From positions 2,203,763-2,267,762 of the forward strand of contig NC_052514.1 in assembly GCF_014356525.2 (NCBI RefSeq): DNA of 64,000 nt. The letters are read 5' to 3'. How positions within the stretch are numbered: position 1 is the stretch's first letter; each line of letters begins with the position of its first letter. The stretch comes from Nilaparvata lugens. Lineage: Eukaryota; Arthropoda; Insecta; Hemiptera; Delphacidae. Shown piece by piece: positions 19,058-30,245 of the stretch. The position numbers were made by a program, and so were the translations under genes. Under the pieces are notes generated by a model that searched no databases, had not been told where the DNA came from, and saw only the letters and a program-made list of their open reading frames with translations.

Positions 19058-19870
19058 CCTTCTTCTTCTTCTTCTTCTTCTTCTCCTCCTCCTCCTCCTC
19101 CACCGCCTCCGCCTCCTCCTCCTGTGTGCTTCGTCTCCAATGTGCGTAGCATGTTGCTTTTAGAGGAAAGAACGTTTTCTTCCATTCATTCTCCTCCCTC
19201 TTTTTCTTCTCCTTCTTCATATTCTTCTCTTCTTCTTCTTTTCCTTCCTCTTCTCTTCTTCTTCTTCTTCTTCTTCTTCTCCTTCTTCTTCTTCTTTTCT
19301 TCTTCTTCTTCTTCTTCTCTCCTCCTCCTCCTCACCGCCTCCGCCTCCTCCTCCTGTGTGCTTAGTCCAATGTGCGTAGCATGTTGCTTTTAGAGGAAAG
19401 AACGTTTCTTCCATTCATTCTCCTCCCTCTTTTTCTTCTCCTTCTTCATATTCTTCTCTTTCTTCTTCTTTTCCTTCCTCTTCTTCTTCTTCTTCTTCTT
19501 CTTCTTCTTCTTCTTTCTCTTCTTTTTGTTGTTCTTCTTCTTCCTCTTCTTCATCCTCTTCTTCTTCATCATCATCTTCTTCTTCTTCTTCTTCTTCTTC
19601 TTCTTTCTCTTCTTTTTGTTGTTCTTCTTCTTCCTCTTCTTCATCCTCTTCTTCTTCATCATCATCTTCTTCTTCTTCTTCTACTTCTTCTTTCTCTTCT
19701 TCTTCTCCTCCTCCTCCTCCACCGCCTCCGCCTCCTCCTCCTGTGTGCTTCGTCTCCAATGTGCGTAGCATGTTGCTTTTAGAGGAAAGAACGTTTCTTC
19801 CATTCATTCTCCTCTCTTTTTCTTCTCCTTCTTCATATTCTTCTCTTCTTCTTCTTCTTCTCCTTTCTTT
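18727..19870 (+). repeat. TTC/TCC minisatellite with conserved interspersed block
   Basis: (TTC)n and (TCC)n tracts broken three times by an almost identical block beginning TGTGTGCTT(C/A)GTC and containing AATGTGCGTAGCATGTTGC (about 19120, 19354, 19741), plus a diverged fourth at about 18800. A perfect 90-bp tandem pair lies at 19511-19690. Open frames here are low-complexity shadows. Confidence 0.9.
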
Positions 19871-20542
19871 CCTCGTGTTCTATCAACATAATTATTAATT
19901 TCGTGTGTGACTTATAGCATTTCCCAGACGTATTATAGTAAGCTTCCATCTTTCTTGCATTGACAAACGTCCGCTGGCAATTTTTCACACGTTGCTTTTT
20001 GCATAATATTATGTCCTTCCTCTCATCATTTGAGTAGCGGTTTCTGATTTATTAATTCTTTGCTTACATCCTAGGGTACTAATAGAACGGACAGGTCGAT
20101 AATCAATTAGTCAAGATCGCAATAGATTTTTATCATCAACACCTGATCATATGTGAATTTGATGAGATACATCATATTTATTTATTTAACTTTTAAGAAG
20201 TTAGAACTAAGTCTTTTAAATATAATTTTTTTTCTAGTATGACATGTCACCAGTCAAATGAGTGTTACTCAAAATTGATGTAATGTTACGATAAATAAGA
20301 TAAATAAATTAGTGATAACGATAGAAAAAGAAATCCATACCGTGACTTACTGGTTCTGTTGGCAACTCTGTGTACATTTTTCGATTTCTCCTATTTTGTG
20401 AGTAGGGTGTCTGTTTTTCTTCGTGACTGATTTTTCAAATTTCACCTCCTGTTTCTCAAGAAGTGTTTTTCTCTCAGAGATTTCTCACTCACTTCTTCCT
20501 TCTCTATGCTTCGTCACCCACTTGAATTCTCGTTTTAACCCT

Positions 20543-21240
20543 ACAGAGACACACTTACTTCATGCTAACACAGTAGACACACTGGGGTGTTGGACACCCC
20601 AATTTAATTTTGCATTTTTCTTTGAAAAATATAGAGAAAAAAGTACTTAGCCCATACTTAATCATTTCTTAATCATTTTTGTTCCAAGTGCATACAGAAA
20701 TCGAAAGTGAAGCACTGCTTATCAATATTTATACTAATTTAAATTATACATTATTATAAATTATACTAATTTATACTAACATACTAAGTACGTATGTTGC
20801 GCCTAAGTGTTGGAGCTCCTAATCCGGTCGAACGAATGGCTTGATCATTGCCAATGACAACTTCATCAAAAACTCACGTCTCTTCATTTTATTGTTTCGA
20901 ATCTCAAGTTGTAGAGAATCACAGCATTTATTCCAATCTGATTCATCATCTCATACCACATTCGTAGTGACAATACAAGTAAATCTTTGTAATAAAAGTT
21001 TTTGATAAAAGTCTTACGTGAAAGACACTCTGGGGTGTTAGACACCCCAAACGAATAACAAGATGAGCTGGTGACATTATAGAATGCTATTACTGACTGG
21101 AAGTGGTGGAGAGTAGTTGACAATACTACAAACCTAATTTAGACTGGGCAAAAATTCCCATCTGTTTGATATTTTCAACTGCAGAACAGAAAAAAAATCC
21201 TTGGGGTGTGAAACACCCCAGTGTGTCTCTTAAGTGTTAA
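20543..21240. repeat. Element N with three GGGGTGT hairpins
   Basis: TGGGGTGT-NNN-ACACCCCA occurs at about 20583, 21030 and 21202. The outer two lie next to inverted AGAGACACACT phrases, so the stretch may be a TIR element of about 700 bp. Confidence 0.45.
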
Positions 21241-21296
21241 ACTCCATAATTCCTCGAATAGTATGACTCTTATAGGTGACTCTTTTCCAGTCACAT

Positions 21297-21975
21297 TTGA
21301 GGATGTAAGAACCAAGGGATGTAAGTGATCCAAACCAAGTTTTGAGAAAAAAGCCTGTAAAGTTGAAGCCTAATATAAAATTCCATAATAATGAGAAAAA
21401 TTAAGTAAAATTAGGTAGATAATTACAACTTTTCCTCTATTTCTACAGTAATTAATATTTGTTTGGCAATTTTTTGTTTTTATAATAATTATTTAAAAAA
21501 AACTTACATGCACTACATCTTTTTTCTTCCAAGTTGTAACTTACACCCCTTTGGCTTTGAAAGACAAGACTATTATGGTTGGTTATAAAAAATCTTAATT
21601 TGAATAAAAAACTGTAATTATGTCAAAAAAGATGAAAAAATTGAAAACGAAATACAAATATAGAGATTAAACTTCAATTAAGTCAAAAAATATTTAAAAA
21701 ACGTAAAAAGTCAACTTGAAGCAACAATAATATCAGCTGAACGTGGGTTTGCTTGGAACCAAAGAGATGTAAGCATGCTTGCATCCTTCTTCCACTCAGC
21801 TGATGGGCCATTTCTGTGAGTAGTATTTTTTTTCTCCACCAGAATGCAGCATCTGTTACTTAGTTCACTTAAATCCTTTTGCCACCAAATAAATATATGT
21901 TTCATCTTCGCATTTTGCTATTTAACTCATATTATTAGAAAATGTCACTTACATCCCTCTGGTTCTAAGTGCCTC
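21297..21975. mobile_element. Element O, TIR-bearing
   Basis: AACCAAGGGATGTAAGTGA at the left and TCACTTACATCCCTCTGGTT at the right are inverted. A related phrase ACTTACACCCCTTTGG lies inside. No intact protein. Confidence 0.55.
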
Positions 21976-22002
21976 ATTTCTTCTTATGTTTTCTCATTAT
22001 TT

Positions 22003-22100
22003 GAGGGTTAAGTGTAAGAGAGGGCTGACTGCGCCCTAACTTCGCCCTCCCAGGTATAAAATAAAGGCAGTCATTCTATTCTATTCTATTCTATTTTATT
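22003..22100 (+). repeat. Non-LTR 3' end with (TTCTA)n tail
   Basis: GGGTTAAGTGTAAGAGAGGG, then GCCCTAACTTCGCCCTCC, AATAAAGGCA and a (ATTCT)n tail. The same 3' end with a (TCAA)n tail lies at 31027-31117. Confidence 0.55.
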
Positions 22101-22411
22101 TCCATAACAGGTCCATGACCCAATATTATCAGGCTATGATGAAAGGAAAAACTGCTAATAGAATCACATTTAATTATTTTGAAGAGATTATAGAGGTCAG
22201 TAGGATATTTCCTTCCAACTGAGAGGAAAGCAATGTCGGTTTCAGAGTCTAGACGGCACCCACATGTGACCTCATATTATCAGGCTATTATGTCACTTGC
22301 ATTGCGTGTTTAAGACATATTTGAGGATGAAGATGCTCTTATGCTTCCTATGCTGCAATGCTCAGCGCAATAGAGACACGCACAGGAAAATCAGGATGAT
22401 ATCTTCTAATA

Positions 22412-22972
22412 TAACTAGTAGCTCTGTGAACAGTAGACCTCGCGCTCAGTAAGTTACATTGACCTGTTGTTATGTTTTTTCAAAAATAGATAAATGATTT
22501 ATCAATTTTGAAATGTCAAGAAAAAATCCTAAATAAACATAGAGCTTTCTGTCCTATCCTACCGTGACGTGTCGTCCTGGAATGTGAGTGTGAGCGCTGT
22601 TATCAGGTCTGGCTGCAACTGTCTACAACGTTGATGAAAAGATACAATTTTCAAGATGTTCGATGTTTTTGATCGGGTAGTATTATAGTCCACTAGACAG
22701 CTGATTTATGATGAAAAATTCTATAGTCTGATTTTTACTCTAATATTGGCGTATGAAGGAGGCTCTTTTTTCTTTTTATATCATCCTCGAAATGCAAAAT
22801 TTACAAAAACCTTGTATGTACGTTGACTTGCAATTTAAAAAGGAACATACCTGTCAAATTTCATGAAAATCCATTACCGCGTTTCGCCGTAAATGCGCAA
22901 CATATATAAACATTAAGAGAAATGCCAACCGTCGACTTGAATCTTAGACCTCACTTCGCTCGACCTGGGAAG
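22412..22972 (-). mobile_element. Element J copy 2
   Basis: Inverted relative of 15310-16172 without the MITE F insertion; ends ACTAGTAGCTCTGTGAACAG and CTTAGACCTCACTTCGCTCG. A third partial copy lies at about 24440-24680. Confidence 0.6.
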
Positions 22973-24028
22973 AACAAGCTTAAACACGTACGGGATAGGT
23001 GATTCACGAATGACGCATCATCACGTCTCAACTACTCAACTGATTAACTTGTAATTTTGAATATAGGTTCCTAAGTCACAGAGGATGGTTAATAGTTATT
23101 TGTACATCTAGAGTGAAAAGTGCTGTTTTTTCTCCCTGAGGTAAAAGTTTGAAAGTTTGGTAACAATTTTCCTGAGGGAGAAAAAACATTTTTCACTCGT
23201 GATATACACAACATTTTTCTCCGACAGCACTATCTGTAACAACAATGTTGTAACAACAATGACAGCCAAAACTACAGCTATGATGAAGTTCCCGTTTCAA
23301 ATTTGATTAGTTAATAAGTAATATTCGTTGGCTGATATTTTGAACATGGAATGAAAGAAAAAAAATATATACATTTTTTTTAGTATAGAGATATGAAGTT
23401 AGTAATAATAATTTCAGCATACAAACATAAATTTTATATATCGATCAAATGTATGGTTGAGGTATTGAATTTAGTTGGTTTAATGACTACTCTATATGCT
23501 TCCTCATCTGAGCTTAGACCTTCTGACCTATTCCAAATGTACGTTTTTAAAATAGAGATGCTTCCCATGTTATTTAAATGGAGTCACTTTTACTCCCTAG
23601 GGAGTTTTTCTGTTTTTTAGTACCGAGAGCGAAAAAGTGACACTTTAGTATCATGTTTCAGGAAGTAAAGTAAGTACTTTTGACAGTAGGTGGAGGAAAA
23701 GGTATATTTTGAATTCTAGATTCTAGTAGGTCAAGTTGTCAGTTTGTCAAGTTTTTAATTGGACCTTTGCGGAGCACGGGTTAACTACTAGTCTATAATA
23801 TAAAAAAGGAAAGAAGATTGGCTTATACACGTAGGAAATTCACGAATGAGGCATCAACACGTCTCAACTACTCAACTGATTAACTTGGAATTTGCATATA
23901 GATTCCTCATTCACCGAGGATGGATGGTTGAAGGCCTATTTTGGATTCTTCAATAATTCTGTACGTCAAGTTTTTAATTTGTCAAGTTCTTGATTGGACT
24001 TTTGTGAAGCACGGGTTACCTGATAATT
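22973..24028. mobile_element. Two adjacent Helitron-like units (Hel-2)
   Basis: The first unit ends GGGTTAACTACTAG at 23791; the second starts immediately with TCTATAATATAAAAAAGG at 23792 and ends near 24028. Both carry CACGTCTCAACTACTCAACT. The first is split by element I. Confidence 0.5.
23095..23704 (+). mobile_element. Element I copy 1, nested in Hel-2
   Basis: Begins TTATTTGTACATCTAGAGTG, holds paired TTTCTCCCTGAGG and CCTGAGGGAGAAAA, and ends ACAGTAGGTGGAGGAAAA. The second copy lies at 55442-55962. Confidence 0.6.
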
Positions 24029-24065
24029 GGTGAATGAGAGGGAGTAAAAGATGAAGAGAGAGAAA

Positions 24066-24186
24066 CGTTAATGAACGATCTGGCAACGTTGCGGAGCTAG
24101 AGAAGGATAGCGCTATCTGCTTCGTTGAATGATTGACAACGATAGCAACACCTTTAATCAAATACTGCCGTTATAACATATATCAT
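24066..24186. mobile_element. MITE A fragment, copy 6
   Basis: Only the right third remains: GATCTGGCAACGTTGCGGAG, then GACAACGATAGCAACACC and a decayed terminus. Confidence 0.55.
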
Positions 24187-25230
24187 GGAGTAACATTCAG
24201 ATTCAATGTCTTTAAAATGTATTTTAAAATTAATTTTTTTCTTTCAAGAATATTATAGTTTCTTCAGCATTATTCAGTTCATTTAATCATTTTTCATCTT
24301 GTTTTCAATCATCTATTACATTTGTTTTTCAATTGTGAGAATATTGATACTGATGAGCACGCATCATAGAAAATATTGAAACCCTACCTCATAGAAATAG
24401 ACACGGCCAGACATGTGTTTAATGCATGCAATGAATAATCCACTTGTCAGCTGATTGATTATGGATAATAATTCTATAGTCTGATTGATCCTATCTTCAA
24501 AGTAGATGATATATGTATAGTGATATCAGAGTATGAGCAATTCCTTCTCTTTTCATATTATCCTTAAAATGCAAAATTTCAAAAAAACTTGTGTATACAT
24601 CGACGCGTAGTTGAAAAAGGAATATTCCTGCCAGATCTCATCGAATTCTATCAACGCGTTTGTCCGTAATCGCGTTACATACAGACACACAAAAGCAAAT
24701 CAAGTTAAAACATAGAAGTCACTACGTTCAGTCAACTAATTACAGTACAAGATTTTCCAATAAAGTGTTGATTGCTAAATATTACACGCTCTCTCAACTT
24801 CAAACAATCAACTTTCCATTGCAAAAGTCTAGTCACAACATAACTTTACCACAAAATTCATATAACACAGTTCCCATACGTTCCTCTACACATTACGACC
24901 TAGTTCCAACCTGATTAATTAACTGTAATATCAGACAATTAGATCCAACAAAAATGATCCGTTTTGCTGTAATGGAAGAATAGTATGTACGTTATTGGGT
25001 AACCGGTGAAATAGCCTGCTATTTTGGCGTGGAGTAACCTGTTATCTCGGCTTGAAATACTAGGTATTGTCTTGGCAAAGTGAACTTCGTAACTCATATT
25101 GGATGATTGCGGTATTTTGTGGCTAGTATTGTAGGAACAGAGTAACAGATTGAGATAATGGGACAAGAGTATTAGTCAATGATATCACTTACGATTTTGA
25201 TAGTGTTCTTACTTTAATGATAGGGTAGTA
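24187..25230. other. Spacer with partial element J
   Basis: No gene seen. 24440-24680 matches the interior of element J; the rest is AT-rich without recognisable structure. Confidence 0.4.
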
Positions 25231-25247
25231 ACTTAGACCAGTTATAG

Positions 25248-26204
25248 CAGTGGTCGCCAAACTGATGAGCCTGTGAGCTAGAATGGCATTTATAAATCTT
25301 CTAGTGAGCTATCAACGAATATTAGAATGAAGAAAGTATCTTTTATCGCCTATAGAGATACATTTTTAGTGTTGAAATCTACTTATCTCATAGCAAAAAG
25401 TACAACAAAAGTTGAAATTTACATTTCAATGAGAGCAGTGGAACTCTTTTTGGCGATCAAGTATTTTCTTGACGTTGTAGCCGCCATTCTGATGCAGTTG
25501 TCCCAAACATGTCCCTATATCGTTTTTTTTATGAATTTCATACTTGAGAAAGATTATTTACACAAGTAGGTAGAGCTGAGCATAGCTTTCAACCTCAATG
25601 CAACTTGAATAATAATTGGATATTTTTCTTTGGGGACTTGAGGCCAAATATTTCCAGTTGTAGAAAGTAATTTGAGAGACAAGATCATTTTAAAAATCCA
25701 CAAATTCCATTTCAACTGAAGCCTGATCTCCACCAAAATGTTTTACAACACAAGCTGCAAAATCTTCTGCATCGATCTCTAGAAAAGGAGAGTTGACGAA
25801 TTGTACCATATTCGGTATGCTTTTGAAATCTTGAAATAGTTGATCAAACTTCTGTCTCAAGTCTGAATTGTAACGTATTCTCGGTTATTGATGCGGTGCT
25901 GTGGAGGGTTTTTCTCGTCATTGATTTTCTTTAGACTGGAAAAGTGTTCAAACTGGACGACATTCTTTTCCCACATCTCAAGCTCCTTGGAAAACGATTC
26001 TACAGTTCAAATCAATCCACCGATGTCCTTATCTTTCCCTGAAACTTCAAATTCAAATCATTCAACTTCTCAGTTATATCAGTTATATCAAAATTTTGTA
26101 GCCATGTTTCTCAATGCATTTGACAACCCAAGCATTTCTGTGAGCTACCAAAAACCACCCCACGAGCTACCGGTAACTCGCGATCGACTGTTTGGCGACC
26201 ACTG
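25248..26204. mobile_element. hAT element with perfect 8-bp duplication
   Basis: Starts CAGTGGTCGCCAAAC and ends GTTTGGCGACCACTG, a typical hAT terminus, flanked by AGTTATAG at 25240-25247 and 26205-26212. 957 bp, non-autonomous or decayed, with a transposase remnant on the minus strand. Confidence 0.88.
25430..26130 (-). pseudogene. Decayed hAT transposase (ZBED5/SCAND3-like C-terminal part)
   Basis: Minus-strand pieces in shifting frames resemble the C-terminal region of hAT transposases of the ZBED5/SCAND3/GTF2IRD2-like lineage: EKLNDLNLKFQGKDKDI, then VESFSKELEMWEKNV, later FSSMKFIK and NCIRMAATTSRKYLIAKKS near the C-terminal dimerisation domain. Several stops and frameshifts interrupt it, so no product is expected. 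The family call rests on motif recognition, not on a search. Confidence 0.6.
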
Positions 26205-26588
26205 AGTTATAGAATAGACACGCTGAGAAGTCTAGCCTCTGAAGCCAACATCTACTGCCATATCGCCTCATCGTGACGTCATCATCGGATAGAAAACTTT
26301 TCTTTAGAGTTTGTTTACATTGTTTTCCATAGCAGATTGTATCTACTCCAGCGGGAGCGCAGTGAGAGTTTACCATTTTCATAAATAATAATTCAATTCC
26401 ATCTGAAATAGACAATCTGAAAGTTTCCTATCCGATGCTGATGTCACGATGGGGTGATATAGCAGTAGTTGTTGGCTTCAGAGGCTAGACTTCCCAGCGT
26501 GTCTATTTTATAACTGGTCTGAGGGTAGTACAATGTTTGGCAAAGATAGGCTATATGTAGTGATGTATAAGGGTTAATTGTACAGTTG

Positions 26589-27198
26589 TATAGTGAGGTC
26601 CACGTTATAATGGCAGTGGAGAAAGATAGGAGAACAACGTTCCCGATCCTCTGTCTTATCAATGCCTTCTATAGACGGTAGCTGATACAGGTTTATTGAT
26701 GTAATATCAACAGTTCATTCTCGTTAAATAATCAATTATATTTTATCAAACAAGAAATTATATTTTTCTACAACTGCGCGTAAAGAAAGAATTTACATAC
26801 TCAATTCTCCTCGTGAAACAGCTTATTTCTGAGGAGAATCTACTTTTTTGTATTTTCTTTAAATTTTTGTATGTAATTTGAGCGTAATGCTTCTTTATCG
26901 CTCTTGCAAATTATCACGCTTCGTTTCGCGTCGCGTGATAACTGTTTTGCGCGAGCGATAAAGTCGCGCATTACGCTCTTAATACATAAATAGCTTTTTT
27001 TCGATGATTCCATAATGAATTTCCATAATTAAGATGAAATATTTTGTCAAATTTATTATCAATTCTACATTGTTAGAAGGCGATCTGACAACAGAGCAAA
27101 GCGAGAAAGAGATGGCGCTAATCGCTTTGTTGAATGATAGACAAGGATAGCAATACCATTGCTAATCAAACACTGTCATTATAACGTGGACCTCACTG
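26589..27198. mobile_element. MITE A copy 7 with nested hairpin sequence
   Basis: Full termini TATAGTGAGGTCCACGTTAT and inverse, about 608 bp because about 220 bp (26775-26996) is inserted. Confidence 0.85.
26880..26978. repeat. 99-nt strong hairpin
   Basis: Three nested paired arms: GAGCGTAATGC with GCATTACGCTC, TTATCGCTC with GAGCGATAA, TTATCACGC with GCGTGATAA, with a loop rich in CG. Much more CpG-rich than its surroundings. Confidence 0.85.
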
Positions 27199-27225
27199 GA
27201 GTGCATTGTAATAGCCTAATCACTA

Positions 27226-28150
27226 AAGACAGTTACAAACATACATCGATTTTTGGTCGTACGATTTTTACTTACCTTGCCCTATTACCATAGGTAAGGA
27301 AAGTATTGCTTTCCGAAAAAAATTAAGGTACCCCAATTTCTAAATTTCTATACGTTTCAAAGTCCCCTGAGTCCAATAAACTGGTTTTTCGGTATTGGTC
27401 TGTATGTGTGTGTATGTGTGTATGAGTGTATGTGCGTCTGTGTACACGGAACTTAAAATCCTTTCACTATAAGGATCCGACATGAACAATTTCGATCAAA
27501 TGCAATTCAAGATGGCGGCTAAAATGGCGAAAATGTTGTCAAAAACAGGGTTTTTCGTGATTTTCTCGGAAACGGCTCCAACGACTTTGATCAAATTCAT
27601 ACCTAGAATAGTCATCGATAAGCTCTATCAACTGCCACAAGGCCCATATCTGTAAAAATTTCAGGAGCTCCGCCCCATCAATGCAGATAGATTTCCAATT
27701 ATCAGGCTTCAGATACAATTGAAACAAAAAAAAATCAAGTGGAGTAGATTGAGCATGAAAATCTCTACAATTAATGTTCAGTAACATTTTCACCTAAAAT
27801 TGAAAATAAGCTTTAAATTCGAGAAAATGTGATTATTCAATTGCAAATTATTGTTGATTCTATTAAATCATTCACTATGAAGAGATAGCAGACCTCATGT
27901 GTGTCTCCAGCGTTATTACTCTTTGAATAGTGGACTTTGCGCGGGAACACTAGCGTCAGGTGATCAATTTTCATAACGGCAAGGAAAGTTGTGTGAATGC
28001 GCCACACCAGATTTTTTGCTCTAAAGATTCCCATCAGATTGAACGTGACTTGACAAGCATCATCTGTTTGTACTCATTTGTTCATTCTATTGTAATTCAA
28101 AAGGACGACAAAAATCGTGTGTCGAAATATCGATGTGTGTGTAACTGACT
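27226..28150. mobile_element. MITE G copy 1, split by element H
   Basis: Left end has CATCGATTTTTGGTCGTACG, right end ATATCGATGTGTGTGTAACTG. Element H sits between. Confidence 0.6.
27270..28010 (+). mobile_element. Element H copy 1
   Basis: 741 bp, starts ACTTACCTTGCCCTATTACC, ends CGCCACACCAG, flanked by ATTTTT on both sides. Contains GATGGCGGCTAAAATGGCG. No protein. Confidence 0.7.
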
Positions 28151-28459
28151 CAAGGAAATCACTGATTCAATTAATCCATCTCTCCGATAACTACGAATCT
28201 CAAAAACAGTGAAGTTGACATTCGCACCGAAATTAACCAATTCCAATACAGCAATCAACTATCGTTTAGCCAGCTAAAGCCCGAGGAGGAATAAATTGTT
28301 TGGGCCAAGATGATTACTCCCTCGTAAGTAGAAATCCTTGTTATTCGACAAGTAGGAATTGATTCATTAGTTAGTACCTTGATCCCCTGAGTAGGAATGA
28401 ATTCATTAGATGCCTGATTCTCACACCGAAACGCCAAAAAACCGATGGGGAGTCGTGAA

Positions 28460-28650
28460 GAAGCTGGAAAGATGAGGAGAAAGAGGAGAGGAAGAGGGAG
28501 GAGAAGAAGGAAAAGGATACGGAGAAAGAGATGAAGGAAGAGGTGGAGAAGAAGAAGTAGAAGATAGTAATGTTGAAGGAGAGAAGGTTGTTGGAGAAGA
28601 TGAAGAAGAAGAGAGAGAAGAAGAAGGGAAATAACAGGGTGGAGAAGGAG
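28460..28650 (-). repeat. Purine-rich GGA/GAA tract
   Basis: Degenerate purine run producing a Leu-rich shadow frame on the minus strand. Confidence 0.7.
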
Positions 28651-29179
28651 GATTGGTTGATTGAGTACTTTATTTATGTAAATTACAATATATACTGGCT
28701 TATACACTTATATACAATAGCTTACAATACAGCAAAATTATAGATGAATTTACATAATATAGACTGAGAAAATAATTATTGAACTGTATATGATATGAAA
28801 AAGCAATTTGTAATTTAATAACTATAGATAATAATCATATTGTTATGCATCTACATAAATTGGCGGAGCTTTGGACATATCAATGTACATTCTTTGGAAA
28901 GAATATTAAAAATATCCTCCCCACTAACTCTCTACCAAAACGTTAATTTCGTTATTCAAACTAAGGATTTATTAATTAATGGAAATATTGTAAAAGTTTT
29001 AATCAATATGAATATTAAAGAGAAAAAAAAACAGAAAATTGATAAAGTAAAATAATTATATAGGTAGATAAGATCAAATAATTGATTAATAAAATGAAGT
29101 AGGCTGAAAGTAGATCAGGGTAATCAATTTCAGTAATATACAGCAGTATGCAGTGGATAATTGAAATAACATGAGTTTA

Positions 29180-29182
29180 TAT

Positions 29183-29235
<53 letters not shown>
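29180..29235. repeat. (AT)n microsatellite
   Basis: About 50 bp of nearly pure TA repeats. Confidence 0.9.
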
Positions 29236-29237
<2 letters not shown>

Positions 29238-29306
29238 TCGTTCTATAACATGGTTTAAAGGTTTATATTGGTGGAATGGGTGAGGGATGGTTGTCATGTG
29301 ATCGTT

Positions 29307-29474
29307 CTAGGGCCGGACAGTTTCAGTCATTTGTTCCAAAATATGTTTTTTTAAAGTCAGGATGAAGCTCGCTCGGCTCTCGATAGACCCGATAGAAACA
29401 GGAAGTGCATTCCATGCACGACAGGCACTGACTAAGAAGGATTTTGTGAAAATAGTAGTTCGATGATTGGGTAT
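29307..29474 (-). pseudogene. C-terminal fragment of a non-LTR reverse transcriptase ORF
   Basis: Reads IPNHRTTIFTKSFLVSACRA then WNALPVSIGSIESRASF and a stop. Motif RT..F.KSF...A.RAWN.LP is typical of the tail of Jockey/RTE-type ORF2 proteins. Upstream (to 29640) the frame is broken. Confidence 0.6.
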
Positions 29475-29649
29475 CCTTAAAGTACTTCTCCGGTTCTACT
29501 ATGTGAAGCATCTATCCTCCTACCTTCAGAGACAAATTGAAATCATCTTAAAATAGTTCGGATTACCGTATTTCAAGATATCTCTAACAAGCTTGACTAT
29601 TCGAAAAAGCCTCTGATCGGGAAGCTTTAATGTTGAACTAGCAATGTGG

Positions 29650-29900
29650 GCTGTGGTGAGGAGAAGGAGGAGAAGATGATGATGTTGAGGAAGATTAGCG
29701 GAAAGAAAAAGAAGAAAAATAGGAAGTGAAGAACAAAAAAAGAAAAAATGGAAGAAGGAGAAATGAGAGAAAGGAGAAGGAGGAGAAGATGATGATGGTT
29801 AAGATGAATTTGGTAAATAAGGAGAAAAAGGAAAAAGAGAAGAAGGTAAAGTTGAAGAAGGAAAATAAGATCAATCACTACATGAACAAGAACAAGAAAA

Positions 29901-29931
<31 letters not shown>

Positions 29932-29960
29932 GTTGAAGAACAAGGTGCAACGACTTGAAC
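29650..29960 (+). repeat. GAA/GGA purine tract
   Basis: Degenerate purine run; frames on both strands are low-complexity. Confidence 0.75.
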
Positions 29961-30245
29961 AACCATTAATTATATGACACCTCTGATTGTCACTGCCTTG
30001 CCTTGGCATGAAAGGTAGAATGCAGGGATTAGGGAATGGGGAACAGAGCTGGCTACTGATCAGCCAGTGTCTCATTTCATTTGAAGGGAACAATCCTGAT
30101 CCCTAGATCCCTACTTGGGGCAAAAAATTGGGCAACACTGTCTCCCTAACTGCGAATTTCCTCCAATTTCCAATCATCAGATTAATCTTCGACGCGGTGG
30201 GGGGTCTGGATGATTATCACCTTCGGGGTTGTCTGGTAGGTTTGT

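Larger units (their letters stand above)
25231..26522. mobile_element. Palindromic MITE hosting a hAT insertion
   Basis: AGACCAGTTATA...AATAGACACGCTG at the left matches the complement of the right end, and GAGGCTAGACTTC-type arms pair internally. Flanked by the 8-bp repeat GGGTAGTA at 25223-25230 and 26523-26530. Confidence 0.7.
28657..29640 (-). mobile_element. Non-LTR retrotransposon 3' region, 5'-truncated
   Basis: Minus strand: C-terminal coding remnant (29640-29307), a 3' UTR, AATAAA and a CAATCAAC-type tail at 28657. The 3' UTR end is repeated at 51244-51540. Confidence 0.65.
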
